A DNA stretch of 64,000 nucleotides. Origin: Thermotogota bacterium. Lineage in GTDB: Bacteria > Thermotogota > Thermotogae > Thermotogales > Thermotogaceae. Under the pieces are notes generated by a model. The model saw only the letters and a list, made by a program, of their open reading frames with translations, was not told where the DNA came from and ran no database searches. The position numbers and the translations under genes are program-made. Below, in pieces: positions 26,884 to 38,270 of the stretch. Each line of letters opens with the position of its first letter. Position 1 is the first letter of the stretch. Location: NCBI GenBank assembly GCA_030550515.1, contig JAUQPE010000029.1:211749-275748 (forward strand), written 5' to 3'.

Positions 26884-28083
26884 TCACCCTCCCAGAGCAA
26901 GTTGGGCAAAGACCTTCGCGTCCTCCACCATGTGGTCTATTCTCTTGTACTCGTTTGGCTGATGGGCGGTTTCGTCTATCGTACTCCAAACGACCGCTTC
27001 CCAACCCTCCCGTCTGAAGAACGCGGCGCACGTTCCGCCGCCTATGCCCCCGACTTTAACCTCCAGGTTTCTTTGACTCCTCAAAACCTCCTCCAGTTTC
27101 TTCACCACGTAAGAGTCCCGAGGGGTAGGAGCCGGCGCCTTCTGTTTGTTCAACACCTCAAGTTTGTACTCATATCCAGACGATAGGACTTCCTCAACGG
27201 TTCGCAGCACATCGTCCGGATCGTGCTCGGGGATCAACCTGCAGTCGAAGTAGAAGACGAACCTACCGGGTATCGTGTTCACGTTATCGACGGTTTTTTC
27301 GCACTTCGTGGGTTCAAAAGTGCTGAAGGGCTCGTCGAAGAGGTCGTTTCTTGAGTTGAACTTCTTATGAAGGATCTCGTCGAGAAGGTACACCACTTTG
27401 ACGCCCGTCCTGAAAGCGTTCATCGCCTTGCTTGGTTTCGACGCGTGTCCTTGTCTTCCCAAGATCTCCACCTTGAACCACAGGATGCTCTTCTCCGCTA
27501 TCTCCACAAAGTCCCCCTTGCTGTTGCCCGCATCCGGCACCAAGAAGAGGTCATCTTTTGAAAAGTACCCTTCCTTGATCAAATAAGAAATACCGTACTT
27601 ACTCCCCGCTTCTTCGTCCGCGACAAGCGCCAAACCGTAGTTGAACCATGGAGCCAAACCAAGATCCATCAAAGCTTTCCCAGCGAATATGGAAGCGACC
27701 ATCGAACCGCCGTTGTCTTCTGCTCCTCTTCCGAACACCTTCCCGTCCTCGACGAACGGCGTGAACGGATCGTGTCGCCAGAGGGTGATGTCACCTTCCG
27801 GGACCGTGTCGATGTGGGTCACCACCCACAGGGTTCTCTCGGTATGTTTTCCGGCTATCTTGGCAAGGACGTTCGATCTGACCACCCCTCTTTCGTCTAC
27901 CACATCCACCCTCTCCACTTCCGGATATCCAAGATCTCTCAGCAGTCCTTCCAACCAGTCAGCCTTCTCCTTCTCTCCCGGTCCTCCAAACGCTGGGTTC
28001 ACCGAGTTTATAGAAACGAATCCCATAAGTGCTTCTACCATGTTGGTCCTCATCTCTTCGATCCTCTCTAGAACCTTCGTCAT
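26884..28083 (-). CDS. M20-family metallopeptidase (ArgE/DapE/CPG2-like)
   Basis: This 399-residue zinc hydrolase has 'VVTHIDTVPEG' (His/Asp ligands), 'GRGAEDNGGSMVA' (bridging Asp), catalytic Glu-Glu in 'VADEEAGSKYG', and 'HASKPSKAMNAF' of the dimerisation domain. It belongs to the group of YgeY/Xaa-His-like peptidases that keep the 'GGGTCAAFFR' C-terminal motif. It acts in the cytoplasm on peptides or N-acyl amino acids; the substrate is not determinable. ATG 28083 has a GGGAGGT six bases upstream. It heads the eight-gene minus-strand run. Confidence 0.88.
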   Translation of the reverse strand: MTKVLERIEEMRTNMVEALMGFVSINSVNPAFGGPGEKEKADWLEGLLRDLGYPEVERVDVVDERGVVRSNVLAKIAGKHTERTLWVVTHIDTVPEGDITLWRHDPFTPFVEDGKVFGRGAEDNGGSMVASIFAGKALMDLGLAPWFNYGLALVADEEAGSKYGISYLIKEGYFSKDDLFLVPDAGNSKGDFVEIAEKSILWFKVEILGRQGHASKPSKAMNAFRTGVKVVYLLDEILHKKFNSRNDLFDEPFSTFEPTKCEKTVDNVNTIPGRFVFYFDCRLIPEHDPDDVLRTVEEVLSSGYEYKLEVLNKQKAPAPTPRDSYVVKKLEEVLRSQRNLEVKVGGIGGGTCAAFFRREGWEAVVWSTIDETAHQPNEYKRIDHMVEDAKVFAQLALGG

Positions 28084-28167
28084 CAAAATACCTCCCTTCT
28101 TCACACACTAAAGTATATCAGTAGAGCTGCGCTTTCCCCTGAAGATTAAATACTTCTTAAAACCAAT

Positions 28168-28197
28168 TTGGTGAAAGAACCTTACTTCGTATATAAT
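28168..28197 (+). promoter_or_regulatory. Promoter of xylA
   Basis: A perfect -10 TATAAT (28192-28197) is preceded at 18 bases by TTGGTG (28168-28173). The predicted start near 28204 leaves a leader of about 30 bases ending in AAAGGAGGTG. No obvious XylR operator palindrome is visible. Confidence 0.6.
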
Positions 28198-28232
28198 TAA
28201 TTGATAGAAAGAAATTAAAGGAGGTGTGTTCC

Positions 28233-29567
28233 GTGTCCGAGTTCTTTCCGAACATTCCGAAGATAGAGTACGAAGGAAAGCTGAGCACGAATCCGTTTGC
28301 CTTCAAGTTCTACAACCCAAACGAAGTGATCGACGGTAAACCCTTGAAAGACCACCTCAAATTCTCTGTGGCCTTTTGGCACACGTTCTTGAACGAGGGA
28401 AGAGATCCGTTTGGTGATCCGACCGCAGAACGCCCGTGGAACAAGTACACGGATCCTATGGACAAGGCGATCGCCAGAGTAGACGCACTCTTTGAGTTCT
28501 GCGAGAAACTCGGGATAGAGTACTTCTGTTTCCACGACAGGGATATCGCCCCAGAGGGGAAAACCTTGAGGGAGACGAACAAGATCCTCGATAGAGTTGT
28601 CGAGAAGATAAAGGAGAGGATGAAGACCAGCAACGTGAAGCTCCTTTGGGGAACGGCTAACCTTTTCTCTCACCCCAGGTACATGCATGGCGCAGCCACG
28701 AGCTGTTCCGCCGACGTCTTCGCTTACGCCGCAGCTCAAGTGAAGAAAGCCCTCGAGATCACCAAGGAGTTGAACGGGGAAGGTTACGTGTTCTGGGGAG
28801 GAAGGGAAGGCTACGAGACGCTTTTGAACACCGACTTGAAGTTCGAACTGGATAACCTTGCGAGGTTCCTGCGCATGGCCGTCGAATACGCGAAAAAGAT
28901 CGGCTTCAACGGTCAGTTCCTCATAGAACCAAAACCAAAGGAGCCGACCAAGCACCAGTACGACTTTGATGTGGCGACCGCGTACGCGTTCTTGAAGACC
29001 TACGGCCTCGACGATTACTTCAAGTTCAACATAGAAGCCAACCATGCGACCCTCGCGGGTCACACCTTCCAGCACGAGTTGAGAATGGCCAGGATCTTGG
29101 GAAAGTTGGGAAGCATCGACGCCAACCAGGGAGACCTCCTTCTAGGTTGGGACACCGACCAGTTCCCAAGCAACGTCTACGAGACCACGCTCGCAATGTA
29201 CGAAGTGATCAAAGCCGGTGGGTTCACCAAGGGTGGTTTGAACTTCGACGCCAAGGTGAGAAGAGGTTCTTACAAAGTCGAAGACCTCTTCATCGGTCAC
29301 ATCGTCGGGATGGACACGTTCGCCCTTGGATTCAAAGTGGCTTACAACCTGGTGAAAGACGGCGTGCTTGACAAGTTCATCGAAGAGCGTTACAGCAGCT
29401 TCAAGGAAGGTGTGGGAAGGGAGATCGTGGAAGGCAAAGTTGACTTCGAAAAGCTGGAAGCCTACATCCTCGACAAGGAAAAGATCGAAGTACCGTCCGG
29501 CAAACAGGAGTATTTGGAATCCCTCCTGAACAGTTACATCGTCAAGACGATCGTGGAGTTGAAGTGA
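28233..29567 (+). CDS. xylA: Xylose isomerase
   Basis: This 444-residue class II enzyme interconverts xylose and xylulose (and glucose and fructose). Catalytic His is in '[13 protein letters not shown]', and metal ligands are in '[16 protein letters not shown]' and '[18 protein letters not shown]', with '[17 protein letters not shown]' completing the site. The sequence reads almost identically to the T. maritima enzyme by eye. GTG 28233 is used because AAAGGAGGTG lies about eight bases upstream and the protein then starts [10 protein letters not shown]. It is monocistronic, unusually without xylulokinase beside it. Confidence 0.98.
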   Translation: MSEFFPNIPKIEYEGKLSTNPFAFKFYNPNEVIDGKPLKDHLKFSVAFWHTFLNEGRDPFGDPTAERPWNKYTDPMDKAIARVDALFEFCEKLGIEYFCFHDRDIAPEGKTLRETNKILDRVVEKIKERMKTSNVKLLWGTANLFSHPRYMHGAATSCSADVFAYAAAQVKKALEITKELNGEGYVFWGGREGYETLLNTDLKFELDNLARFLRMAVEYAKKIGFNGQFLIEPKPKEPTKHQYDFDVATAYAFLKTYGLDDYFKFNIEANHATLAGHTFQHELRMARILGKLGSIDANQGDLLLGWDTDQFPSNVYETTLAMYEVIKAGGFTKGGLNFDAKVRRGSYKVEDLFIGHIVGMDTFALGFKVAYNLVKDGVLDKFIEERYSSFKEGVGREIVEGKVDFEKLEAYILDKEKIEVPSGKQEYLESLLNSYIVKTIVELK

Positions 29568-29572
29568 AAGAC

Positions 29573-29592
29573 AGGGGCCCATGGGGGCCCCT
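29573..29592 (+). repeat. GC-rich hairpin after xylA
   Basis: A perfect 8-bp stem AGGGGCCC / GGGCCCCT with a 4-base loop lies six bases past the xylA stop. No T tract follows, so it is more likely an mRNA 3'-stabilising or weak termination structure than an intrinsic terminator. Confidence 0.6.
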
Positions 29593-29603
29593 TCGCTTCC
29601 ACC

Positions 29604-30074
29604 ATGAGGGTCCCGACGAGGTGGCTTCTCTTTCTGGTTTCGATCCTTGGACTGACGCTTTTGATTGTCTTCTCAGGAGGAGAAGAAATAAAGTTCCCAA
29701 AGGGAACTCTGATCTTCCATTGTGGAGACAGGGAACTCAAGATAAACGTGGAGATCGCCGACACACCCTCTCTACGATCCGTGGGTCTCATGTACAGGAA
29801 AGATGTTCCCTACGACTACGGCATGTTTTTCGTCTTCGACGAGGATACGACTTCCGGTTTCTGGATGAAGAACACCTACATTCCGTTGGAAATCGCTTTC
29901 ATAGACAGAAACGGCGTCATCTTCGAGATCAAGAAGATGAAGCCGTGTTTTCAGGAACCATGCGAAGTTTACTACAGCAGCCACCCTTACAGGTACGCCC
30001 TCGAGGTGAAAGACGGCTTCTTCGAAAGACACAGGATCGGTGTCGGTTGCAAGGTGAAGTTGGTCAGAAAATAA
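29604..30074 (+). CDS. DUF192 family membrane-anchored protein
   Basis: This 156-residue protein has an N-terminal signal anchor (about 7-24) and a DUF192 domain: 'LMYRKDVPYDYGMFFVFDEDTTSGFWMKNT' region, 'PLEIAFIDRNGVI', and 'YALEVKDGFF' near the C-terminus. The function of DUF192 is unsettled. The start ATG has no Shine-Dalgarno sequence; it follows the xylA hairpin by 11 bases, with no in-frame alternative upstream. Translation may depend on coupling to xylA. It is convergent with the 5'-nucleotidase gene. Confidence 0.82.
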   Translation: MRVPTRWLLFLVSILGLTLLIVFSGGEEIKFPKGTLIFHCGDRELKINVEIADTPSLRSVGLMYRKDVPYDYGMFFVFDEDTTSGFWMKNTYIPLEIAFIDRNGVIFEIKKMKPCFQEPCEVYYSSHPYRYALEVKDGFFERHRIGVGCKVKLVRK

Positions 30075-30078
30075 CGCG

Positions 30079-31560
30079 TTACTCTCTCACGTACCTCTGA
30101 GAGCTGTCGTAGCCTTCCACCACACCTTTTAAGACTTTCTGTATGTACTCCACCACCGCGTCCGCCATGAGGAATCCTGTGTCGTATCCTGGGAGTCCTG
30201 CGAACATCGTGTAGCCGTCTCCTCCCTGTGCCATGTAGTTGTTCGTGACGACCTTATAGGTTCTCTCCAGATCCAAAGGCTCACCGTTGACGAAGACTTC
30301 CGTGACCTTCCCACCCTTGCTCTTCCATTTGAGGCCAGACACCTGTAAGAAGGCGCCTTTTCCAGGCTCAACCGTAGCGGCGTATTCGAGAACTTTCAGC
30401 ACATCTTTTCCCTTCATTTCCAAGACGTACAGGGTGTTGCCGAAGGGGAGGACCGTGAGGATGTCCCTGATCTTTATGAAGCCTGGCTTGATCGAAGCCC
30501 TTATACCTCCTCCGTTCGTGAAGGCGATATCCGCACCCACCTTCCATCTCATGGCGTCGGCTATGAGGTTCGAAAGGTTCGTGCTCTTGGAACGAACGTT
30601 CTCGCGCTCTCCATCCAACAAAATCTTGGTTTCCCCGATGGTTGTGTCGAGTTTCTCGTCACCCAACTTCTTGAAGAACGCCAGAACCTTCGAAATTTGT
30701 CTGTCTTCAGGGTAAACTTTTGGATCCACGGGAATGGGTTTCCAACTCCAGTTCACTATCTTTCCGTTCTCCACCTCGAGATCCAACCTTCCAACGTATT
30801 TTCCGTGTTCCCAAGCTTGGACCAGGATGGTTCCGTTCACCACTTCGGCCTTTTCGAGCTTGGTGTGGCTGTGCCCAGCGATTATGACGTCTATCCCCTC
30901 TACAGCCGCGAGTTGGTGCGTTGTGGTCACGTTTCTCCTCGTCGGAGTACCCCAGTCCAAGTGCACGAGCGCGATCACTATGTCCGATTCTTCCCTAACA
31001 CGAGGGACGAGTTCCCTCGCGACTTCGATGACGTTTTTGAACCTCAACCCTTCCAGGTACAGCGGTTCAAGGATCTCCGTCTCCTCGGTGGTGAAACCCA
31101 CGATGGCGACCCTTACGTCACCGAGTTGCTTCACGAGGTATGGCGTAAAAAAGGGCTTCCCTTCACTGTCCACAATGTTTGCGGACAAAAATTTGAACTC
31201 GGCGAGTTTCATCTGCCTGAGGAGTACCTCACGTGGCTTGTCGAATTCGTGGTTCCCCACCACCATGGCATCCAGACCGATCATGTTCAACGCCAAAATG
31301 TCCGGCATGGCGTCCAGCAGGTCAGATTCCGGTACACCGGTGTTCAAATCGCCAGCGTGCAGAAACAACACGTACCCACCAGAACTCTCCACTTCTTTTC
31401 TGACACTCTCCACTATCGTTGCGATTACGGCGAACCCTCCGAGGTCAGACGTGGTCCACGCTCGACCGTGCGTGTCGTTGACGTGTAAAATGGTTATTCT
31501 CGCCCCAAAAAGCAGCGCAAGGACGTGAACCACCAACAAGATGCCCAGGATCCTCCTCAT
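30079..31560 (-). CDS. Secreted 5'-nucleotidase/UshA-family metallophosphatase
   Basis: This 493-residue exported enzyme starts with a signal peptide ('MRRILGILLVVHVLALLFG'). The N-domain binds two metals through 'VNDTHGRA', 'GDLNTG', 'GNHEFD' and 'AGHSHTK'. The C-domain 'FTNGGGIRASIK' and 'NNYMAQGGDGYTMF' form the nucleoside pocket. It should release nucleosides and phosphate from nucleotides outside the membrane, which could feed the phosphorylases at 1 and 16756. ATG 31560 follows GGTGAGGT by five bases. Confidence 0.93.
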   Translation of the reverse strand: MRRILGILLVVHVLALLFGARITILHVNDTHGRAWTTSDLGGFAVIATIVESVRKEVESSGGYVLFLHAGDLNTGVPESDLLDAMPDILALNMIGLDAMVVGNHEFDKPREVLLRQMKLAEFKFLSANIVDSEGKPFFTPYLVKQLGDVRVAIVGFTTEETEILEPLYLEGLRFKNVIEVARELVPRVREESDIVIALVHLDWGTPTRRNVTTTHQLAAVEGIDVIIAGHSHTKLEKAEVVNGTILVQAWEHGKYVGRLDLEVENGKIVNWSWKPIPVDPKVYPEDRQISKVLAFFKKLGDEKLDTTIGETKILLDGERENVRSKSTNLSNLIADAMRWKVGADIAFTNGGGIRASIKPGFIKIRDILTVLPFGNTLYVLEMKGKDVLKVLEYAATVEPGKGAFLQVSGLKWKSKGGKVTEVFVNGEPLDLERTYKVVTNNYMAQGGDGYTMFAGLPGYDTGFLMADAVVEYIQKVLKGVVEGYDSSQRYVRE

Positions 31561-31713
31561 GGTCGACCTCACCCCGTTTTGGAAAAGTTGGAGCTATTCG
31601 TTCTCCTAGATTGTGCACGATCGGTATGATGGTTCTCCAAAGTTTTTTGAGGGTGTGTAAAGAATGGGGACACTCCGGTTGAAGACACCTGCTTTAGATG
31701 GAAAAAGTACGAT

Positions 31714-33681
31714 TCATACCTTGAATTTGCTCACGTTTTCTTCCAGTTTGCCCGCTTGGTCCGACAGCGCGTTGCTTGTTTGATTGAGTGCGAGGGCCAT
31801 CTTCAACAACGTTTCGACGCCGCTGCTCAGGGCCGATATCTTGCTGACGATCTCGCTGATCGAGTTTGTGGCCGTCGTCAAAGCACTACTCATCTCTTCG
31901 GCCGAGGCGCTCAACTCTTGAGAACTAGCGGCCAAACTTTCGACCATGTTCGTGACGGTGCTCGTTTGTCTCAATATCTCTTCGAGCGATTTCCCGACTC
32001 TTTCCGATTCTCTTTCAACGGTAGATATCGCCTTGACCGTTTCGTTTGTGGCCCTGTTCACCTCTTCGACACCGTTTTGAATACCGTTCAATATATCAGC
32101 AATCTTTCCAGTCGCCGTCTTGCTCTCCTCGGCCAACTTCCTTATCTCGTCCGCGACAACGGCAAAGCCCCTGCCCGCTTCGCCCGCGCGTGCCGCCTCT
32201 ATAGCGGCGTTCAGCGCAAGCAGATTCGTCTGCTCGGAAATGGAGTTTATCGTTTCGACTATCTCCTTTATGCTCTTGGCGTTCTCGGCAACGTTTGTAA
32301 CCACTTTCAAAGTTTCGTTCGCCTTCTGATTCGTCACGTGGATAGCTTGAATTATGCTGTTGACCGCATCTGAACTGTTCTTGGCAACTTGAGACATGAG
32401 GTTTGCGTTCTCTGCCAGTTCCTGCGCTGCTTTCGCGATGTTAGTTGCACTCACAGCCACTTCTTGTACGCTGTCCGTGATCTCCTTGAGCGAGACGAGT
32501 GCCTCCTGGGCGGATTCGTTGACTTGGTTGAAGCTCACTTTGAAGTTCTCGGCACTGAGCGTTAAACTCTCCGCCGCATCCTTCAAATCTTCGGATATCT
32601 TCTCCACCGATTGTGAGTAGTTGTGAATGTCACGGATAGAATTCTTCAAAGAATCGATAACCTTGCCGATGCTCTTCCCTATAACCGCCACTTCGTTACG
32701 ACCTCTCGCCTCGAAATCAACGGTCAAATCTCCCTGCTCCACGGTTCTGATCTTTTCGGACAACTTTGCGATGCTCTTGTCCAAAGTGAACCCCGTCATG
32801 AAACTCAAGACAACGAAAACCAAGGATATGGCTAGGGACACACCCATTTGGATCACGAGGCTGTTTCTCTCGAAAGCTGTGACTTCTTCCACGCTTATCC
32901 TTCCGAAGATACCGGCAAAGACGTTTCCCTCAAAACTCCTGATGGGGATCGCGACGTAAGCGTATCCACCCTTGACGAAAGATTGAGTGGTTCCTTTCTG
33001 AATCAGCTCGTTCACGTCGAAAACGTTGGTGAAGTCTTCTAGATCTGGCCTTGATTTCGCCATCAGATCGATCTTGTTGCCCTTCTCGTCGACGAAGACC
33101 CTCACGATGGTGTCGCCCCTGAGTTTCCTGGCGAAACCCTCAGTCAGGTTGATGTTCGCTTCGACGCTCCCCACGTACTCGCCGCGGTATATCACCGGTG
33201 CGACGTACCTTATCTGTGGCCCCATCACACCTATACTGGTTGAGAAGACGGGCTTTCTGGTCCTCTTCACCTCCAAGATATCCGATCTGAAACCGGACAA
33301 GTCGTCGCCGTATCTCTGAAGATTCGAGGTTCTCAGGTAGGACTTCACATCAGCTGTGTGGAAGTGTATCTGCGACAGTCCGGCTTCTCTACTGTAGATC
33401 TCGTGATAAGGCATCACCAAAGCTATCAACCTGTCCCTGTCTCCTTCCGCGAACGCTCTGACGATCTCTTCGCTCCTCAAGATGGTCTCAACTATGATCT
33501 TCGCCTTTTCTTGCTCCGACTCGATCTTGGAGAATATCTCTTCGGTGGCTGCCTTCGCGTACTTATCCCTCCAAGCTAAGGAAACTCTCGTTATGAAAAA
33601 CCTTCCGATGAAAGCTATACCCAGCGTTGAGAGCAGGATGGCCAGTGGTACGACAAGGGTCAGCCACGTCTTCAGCTTCAT
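31714..33681 (-). CDS. Methyl-accepting chemotaxis protein
   Basis: This 655-residue chemoreceptor has a first membrane helix (about 7-27), a 250-residue external dCache-type ligand domain, a second helix (about 283-305), a HAMP domain ('[17 protein letters not shown]') and a long coiled-coil signalling domain with the invariant hairpin '[19 protein letters not shown]' near residue 490. Gln/Glu-rich heptads for methylation are visible. The ligand is unknown. It stands alone, away from other chemotaxis genes, downstream of a TATAAT promoter element at 33723-33728. Confidence 0.94.
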   Translation of the reverse strand: MKLKTWLTLVVPLAILLSTLGIAFIGRFFITRVSLAWRDKYAKAATEEIFSKIESEQEKAKIIVETILRSEEIVRAFAEGDRDRLIALVMPYHEIYSREAGLSQIHFHTADVKSYLRTSNLQRYGDDLSGFRSDILEVKRTRKPVFSTSIGVMGPQIRYVAPVIYRGEYVGSVEANINLTEGFARKLRGDTIVRVFVDEKGNKIDLMAKSRPDLEDFTNVFDVNELIQKGTTQSFVKGGYAYVAIPIRSFEGNVFAGIFGRISVEEVTAFERNSLVIQMGVSLAISLVFVVLSFMTGFTLDKSIAKLSEKIRTVEQGDLTVDFEARGRNEVAVIGKSIGKVIDSLKNSIRDIHNYSQSVEKISEDLKDAAESLTLSAENFKVSFNQVNESAQEALVSLKEITDSVQEVAVSATNIAKAAQELAENANLMSQVAKNSSDAVNSIIQAIHVTNQKANETLKVVTNVAENAKSIKEIVETINSISEQTNLLALNAAIEAARAGEAGRGFAVVADEIRKLAEESKTATGKIADILNGIQNGVEEVNRATNETVKAISTVERESERVGKSLEEILRQTSTVTNMVESLAASSQELSASAEEMSSALTTATNSISEIVSKISALSSGVETLLKMALALNQTSNALSDQAGKLEENVSKFKV

Positions 33682-33722
33682 AACGTCACCCCCGAAATTC
33701 TTACGTTTTCTTTACGCTAACC

Positions 33723-33728
33723 ATTATA
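33723..33728 (-). promoter_or_regulatory. -10 element of the chemoreceptor gene
   Basis: Minus-strand TATAAT (33728-33723) lies about 42 bases before the ATG of the chemoreceptor. The best -35 at 17 bases (TCGATT) is poor, so this may be an extended or activator-dependent promoter. Confidence 0.45.
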
Positions 33729-33775
33729 TCGCAAAACTCTTTAGAAATCGACGAAACTTTTCCAAAGAACTTAAA

Positions 33776-35206
33776 TCAATCCTTCCTAAGCCTTTTGTAG
33801 AGCTCCAAGGCCGTCCTTCCGCTTTCCTCGACGGGGATCATGGGGAGCGGGTAATCCTTTCCAAGCTCCACACCCGCCCTCTTCAAAACGGGAAGGGGAG
33901 CCTTCCACGGCTCGTGGACGTACTCGCTGGGGAATTTCTCGAGTTCTGGCAGCCACTTTTTTATGTACACGCCTTTTGGGTCGAACTTTCTCGATTGAAG
34001 AATCGGATTGAAGACCCTAAAGAACGGAACGGGATCGATCCCACATCCCGCCACCCACTGCCAGTTTTGAACGTTGTTCGCGATGTCCGCGTCTACGAGA
34101 GTGTCCCAGAACCACTCCTCTCCGAGTTTCCAATGGAACAGCAGATTTTTGGTGAACCAAGATGCGACGATCATTCGCACCCTGTTGTGCATCCAACCAA
34201 CCTTCCGCAGCTGCCTCATTCCCGCATCGATGATGGGTATTCCGGTCAACCCCGCCGTCCATCTCTCGTAGAATTCCGACTTTTCCAGACGCCAAGGAAA
34301 ACGCTCAAAAATGCTTTTCACGCTTTTTTCCAACATGCTAGGGTTGTGATACAGCAAGTGGTACGAGAACTCTCGCCACGCGAGCGATCTCAGGAAGGCT
34401 TCCACTCCCTTCGAAGACTTTCCTTCCGACGCGCCGATCACCTCGTACCAAACCTGTCTTGGGGAGATGAGGCCACTCGCAAGGTAAGGCGAAATGAGGG
34501 AGGTCCCGTCCAAGTAAGGGAAGTCCCTATCACGCTCGTATCCTTCCAAGGAACTTGTGACGAACCGTCTCAAACGTTCTCGAGCGGCATCTTCGCTCAC
34601 TTTCCAAAATTCTTCCAAACTTTCGCATCGCTTGAATTCGGGTAGAAATCCAAGATCTTCCAGTTTTTCCGAGCGAACTCGAACGCCGACACCTTGGATC
34701 CGTTCGGGTGAGGGAAGCGGGCGTGGGACGTTCACATCTTTTCGCAGCCTCTTCCAAAATGGGGTGAAGACGGCGTAGGGTTTCCCGGTGGAGGTCAAGA
34801 TCTCGTTTGGATCGTGCAGCAAGAAGGAATCGAAACATTCAACCTTTACCCCAAGCGAAATCAATTCTTTCTTCACGCGCTCATCTCGCGCCACCATCGT
34901 CGGATCGAAGCGTCTGTTCCAATAGACGGCGTCTGCCTTGACTTCTCTGACAAGCTCTTTTAGAACAGAAACGGTATCGAAACCCGTTCGGATCACCAAC
35001 CCAACACCGTACTTTTTGAGGGTCTCGTTCAAGCTGACGAGCGACTTGTAGAGCCACCACTTTTTCACGCTTCCAAGCTTTCTGACGCCGATGTCCTCGG
35101 CGTAAATGAAGACGGGAAGTACCCTTCCTCTCTTAGCCGCATGGTACAACGCTGGGTTATCGGAAACCCTCAGATCGTTCCAAAACCAAACGATCGTGAC
35201 GCTCAT
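33776..35206 (-). CDS. phr: Class I CPD photolyase (cryptochrome/photolyase family)
   Basis: This 476-residue flavoprotein has an N-terminal Rossmann antenna domain beginning 'IVWFWNDLRVSDNPAL'. The FAD domain carries 'WTAGLTGIPIIDAGMRQL', 'GWMHNRVRMI', 'ASWFTKNLLFHW' and 'NNVQNWQWVAG', all diagnostic of light-driven repair of cyclobutane pyrimidine dimers. Asn at the N5 position and the substrate-site Trp are kept, favouring repair over signalling. It looks complete. A photolyase is surprising in a heterotrophic hyperthermophile usually from dark habitats. It faces a radical SAM gene across a 61-base divergent gap. The ATG follows AAAGGGGAG. Confidence 0.95.
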   Translation of the reverse strand: MSVTIVWFWNDLRVSDNPALYHAAKRGRVLPVFIYAEDIGVRKLGSVKKWWLYKSLVSLNETLKKYGVGLVIRTGFDTVSVLKELVREVKADAVYWNRRFDPTMVARDERVKKELISLGVKVECFDSFLLHDPNEILTSTGKPYAVFTPFWKRLRKDVNVPRPLPSPERIQGVGVRVRSEKLEDLGFLPEFKRCESLEEFWKVSEDAARERLRRFVTSSLEGYERDRDFPYLDGTSLISPYLASGLISPRQVWYEVIGASEGKSSKGVEAFLRSLAWREFSYHLLYHNPSMLEKSVKSIFERFPWRLEKSEFYERWTAGLTGIPIIDAGMRQLRKVGWMHNRVRMIVASWFTKNLLFHWKLGEEWFWDTLVDADIANNVQNWQWVAGCGIDPVPFFRVFNPILQSRKFDPKGVYIKKWLPELEKFPSEYVHEPWKAPLPVLKRAGVELGKDYPLPMIPVEESGRTALELYKRLRKD

Positions 35207-35267
35207 AACACTCCCCTTTAAGGGAAATTATAATATCGCTGGATCTCCCGGTTCAGAGGTGGTAGGG

Positions 35268-36020
35268 ATGGTCTACGTGGATCCTTCTTTCACGATTCCT
35301 GTGAGCGTCACCGGTGGTACGTGTGCCCTCAAGTGCCCACACTGCGGGGGGCACTACCTGAAACACATGGCGCGTGTTGAAGATATACCGACGTACGCCT
35401 TGAGGGGATTTAAGTCTTTTCTGATCAGCGGAGGCATGTCGCCCGATGGCGGTATCCCTTTCGAGGCGTTCAAGGAGACCTTGAAAAGTTACAAAGAGGA
35501 ATACGGCCTGCTGTACAACTTTCACGTGGGTTTCAAGAAATCCCGTGTGGCCAAAGAGCTCGCCGACGTCGTGTCGATGGACTTCTTCGGGGACCCTTCG
35601 GTTGTGAAGTCGATATACGGTATGGAGAAAACCCCGGATGAACTCATCGAGATCGCCAACTACTACGGAAAAGTCGTCTTCCACGTAACGGTAGGGATAA
35701 TGGGGGGGCGAATCACGCACGAGGAAAAAGCCTTGGAGATCCTGTCCACGCACACGGACACGGTGGTACTCAACGTGTTCGTCCCCACCAGAAACACGCT
35801 GTTTGAGGCGTGTCCCACCCCCAATTTGGACGAAGTGGTGCGGATCTTCGAGAAGGCAAGGGAGAAGTTCAAGAAAGTGATCCTCGGTTGCATGCAGCCC
35901 GGTGGAGGGTACAGGGAACTTCTTCAAAAGTTCATCCGAGAGTACGTGGACGTGGTGACGAAACCTGTTGGAGGTGAGGGTCAGTTCAAAGGATGCTGCG
36001 CGTTTATAGCCCTAGGCTGA
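35268..36020 (+). CDS. Radical SAM protein related to biotin synthase (COG1856-like)
   Basis: This 250-residue radical SAM enzyme has a CxxxCxxC cluster motif at C19, C23 and C26 (CALKCPHC). The 'GG' motif 'LISGGMSPDGGIPFEAFKE' and a C-terminal 'GCMQPGGGYRELLQ' match the uncharacterised homologues of biotin/lipoate synthase. It lacks the extra cluster ligands of true BioB or LipA, so no sulfur-insertion role can be assigned. ATG 35268 follows GAGGTGG. It is divergent from phr and overlaps the convergent phosphoesterase gene by 17 bases. Confidence 0.8.
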   Translation: MVYVDPSFTIPVSVTGGTCALKCPHCGGHYLKHMARVEDIPTYALRGFKSFLISGGMSPDGGIPFEAFKETLKSYKEEYGLLYNFHVGFKKSRVAKELADVVSMDFFGDPSVVKSIYGMEKTPDELIEIANYYGKVVFHVTVGIMGGRITHEEKALEILSTHTDTVVLNVFVPTRNTLFEACPTPNLDEVVRIFEKAREKFKKVILGCMQPGGGYRELLQKFIREYVDVVTKPVGGEGQFKGCCAFIALG

Positions 36021-36773
36021 AAAAGACAGTGGGAGAACCCATGTTGTACGTCCTTCCAAGCGCTAACACGGTACCCAATTCTGGTGGTAAACCCCTCTCC
36101 GCGATCTTCTCCACCGTCCTCTTGACGTCGTAAGGCACCCTGACGACCTCGTAGGAAACGATCCCATCCCTCACTTCGACGATCATGTAGGAAGCCCTGG
36201 GGTCTCCGTCCTTAGGTCTTCCCACGCTTCCGGGGTTTAAGATCAACTTGCCACCCACCCAGAGGATCATGGGAAGATGCGTGTGACCGTTCACGACGAC
36301 ATCTTCCTCAACCGAAGACACGATCTCCTTCAACCTGGGAGTGGGGGTATCGGGCTTGACGTACTCGAAGAGTTCGTCCAAAGGGCTCCCATGCACGAGT
36401 AAAAACCTCACACCTTCAACTTCAAAGGATAGCTTGCGTGGGAGGTTTCTCAGGTACTCTTTGGCCTCATCCGAGGTGTATCTTATCGTCCAGTTCAAAG
36501 AGATCTCACCCACTTCTTCTTCTCTTCCCGGGGAATAACTGCACCCGCAACTTTCTTTGGAGAACCCAACGGCTTCGTCGTAGTTTCCCATGATAGACAC
36601 CACATTCAACCCTTTCAGCCTCTTCACGACTTCCTCTGGATCTGGCCCATACCCAACCAGATCGCCCAAACAGTACACCCTGTCAACTTTTCTTCCACTC
36701 AAGTCTTCCAAGACTGCATCCAGGGCCTCCAGATTCCCGTGAACATCCCCCAGAAAGGCCAGCCTCAACGTCA

Positions 36774-36774
<1 letters not shown>
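36004..36774 (-). CDS. Metallophosphoesterase (YfcE-like)
   Basis: This 256-residue calcineurin-fold phosphoesterase keeps every metal motif: 'GDVHGN', 'GDLVGYGPDP', 'GNYDEA', 'VHGSP', 'NGHTHLP' and 'NPGSVGRP'. It matches the small bacterial phosphodiesterase group with an added C-terminal strand. The physiological substrate is unknown. ATG 36774 overlaps the gltX stop, so it is translated from the gltX transcript. Confidence 0.87.
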
Positions 36775-38192
<1,418 letters not shown>

Positions 38193-38224
38193 CTAACGCC
38201 TCGTTTCCAAAACACAATGATACC

Positions 38225-38251
38225 AAAAAAGCCCCGGGGTTACCGGGGCTT
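38225..38251 (-). terminator. Terminator of csp
   Basis: Minus-strand stem AGCCCCGG / CCGGGGCT with a 5-base loop is followed by six T residues, 20 bases downstream of the cold-shock gene and before gltX. Confidence 0.88.
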
Positions 38252-38270
38252 CATTGGTTTCATCCACCTC

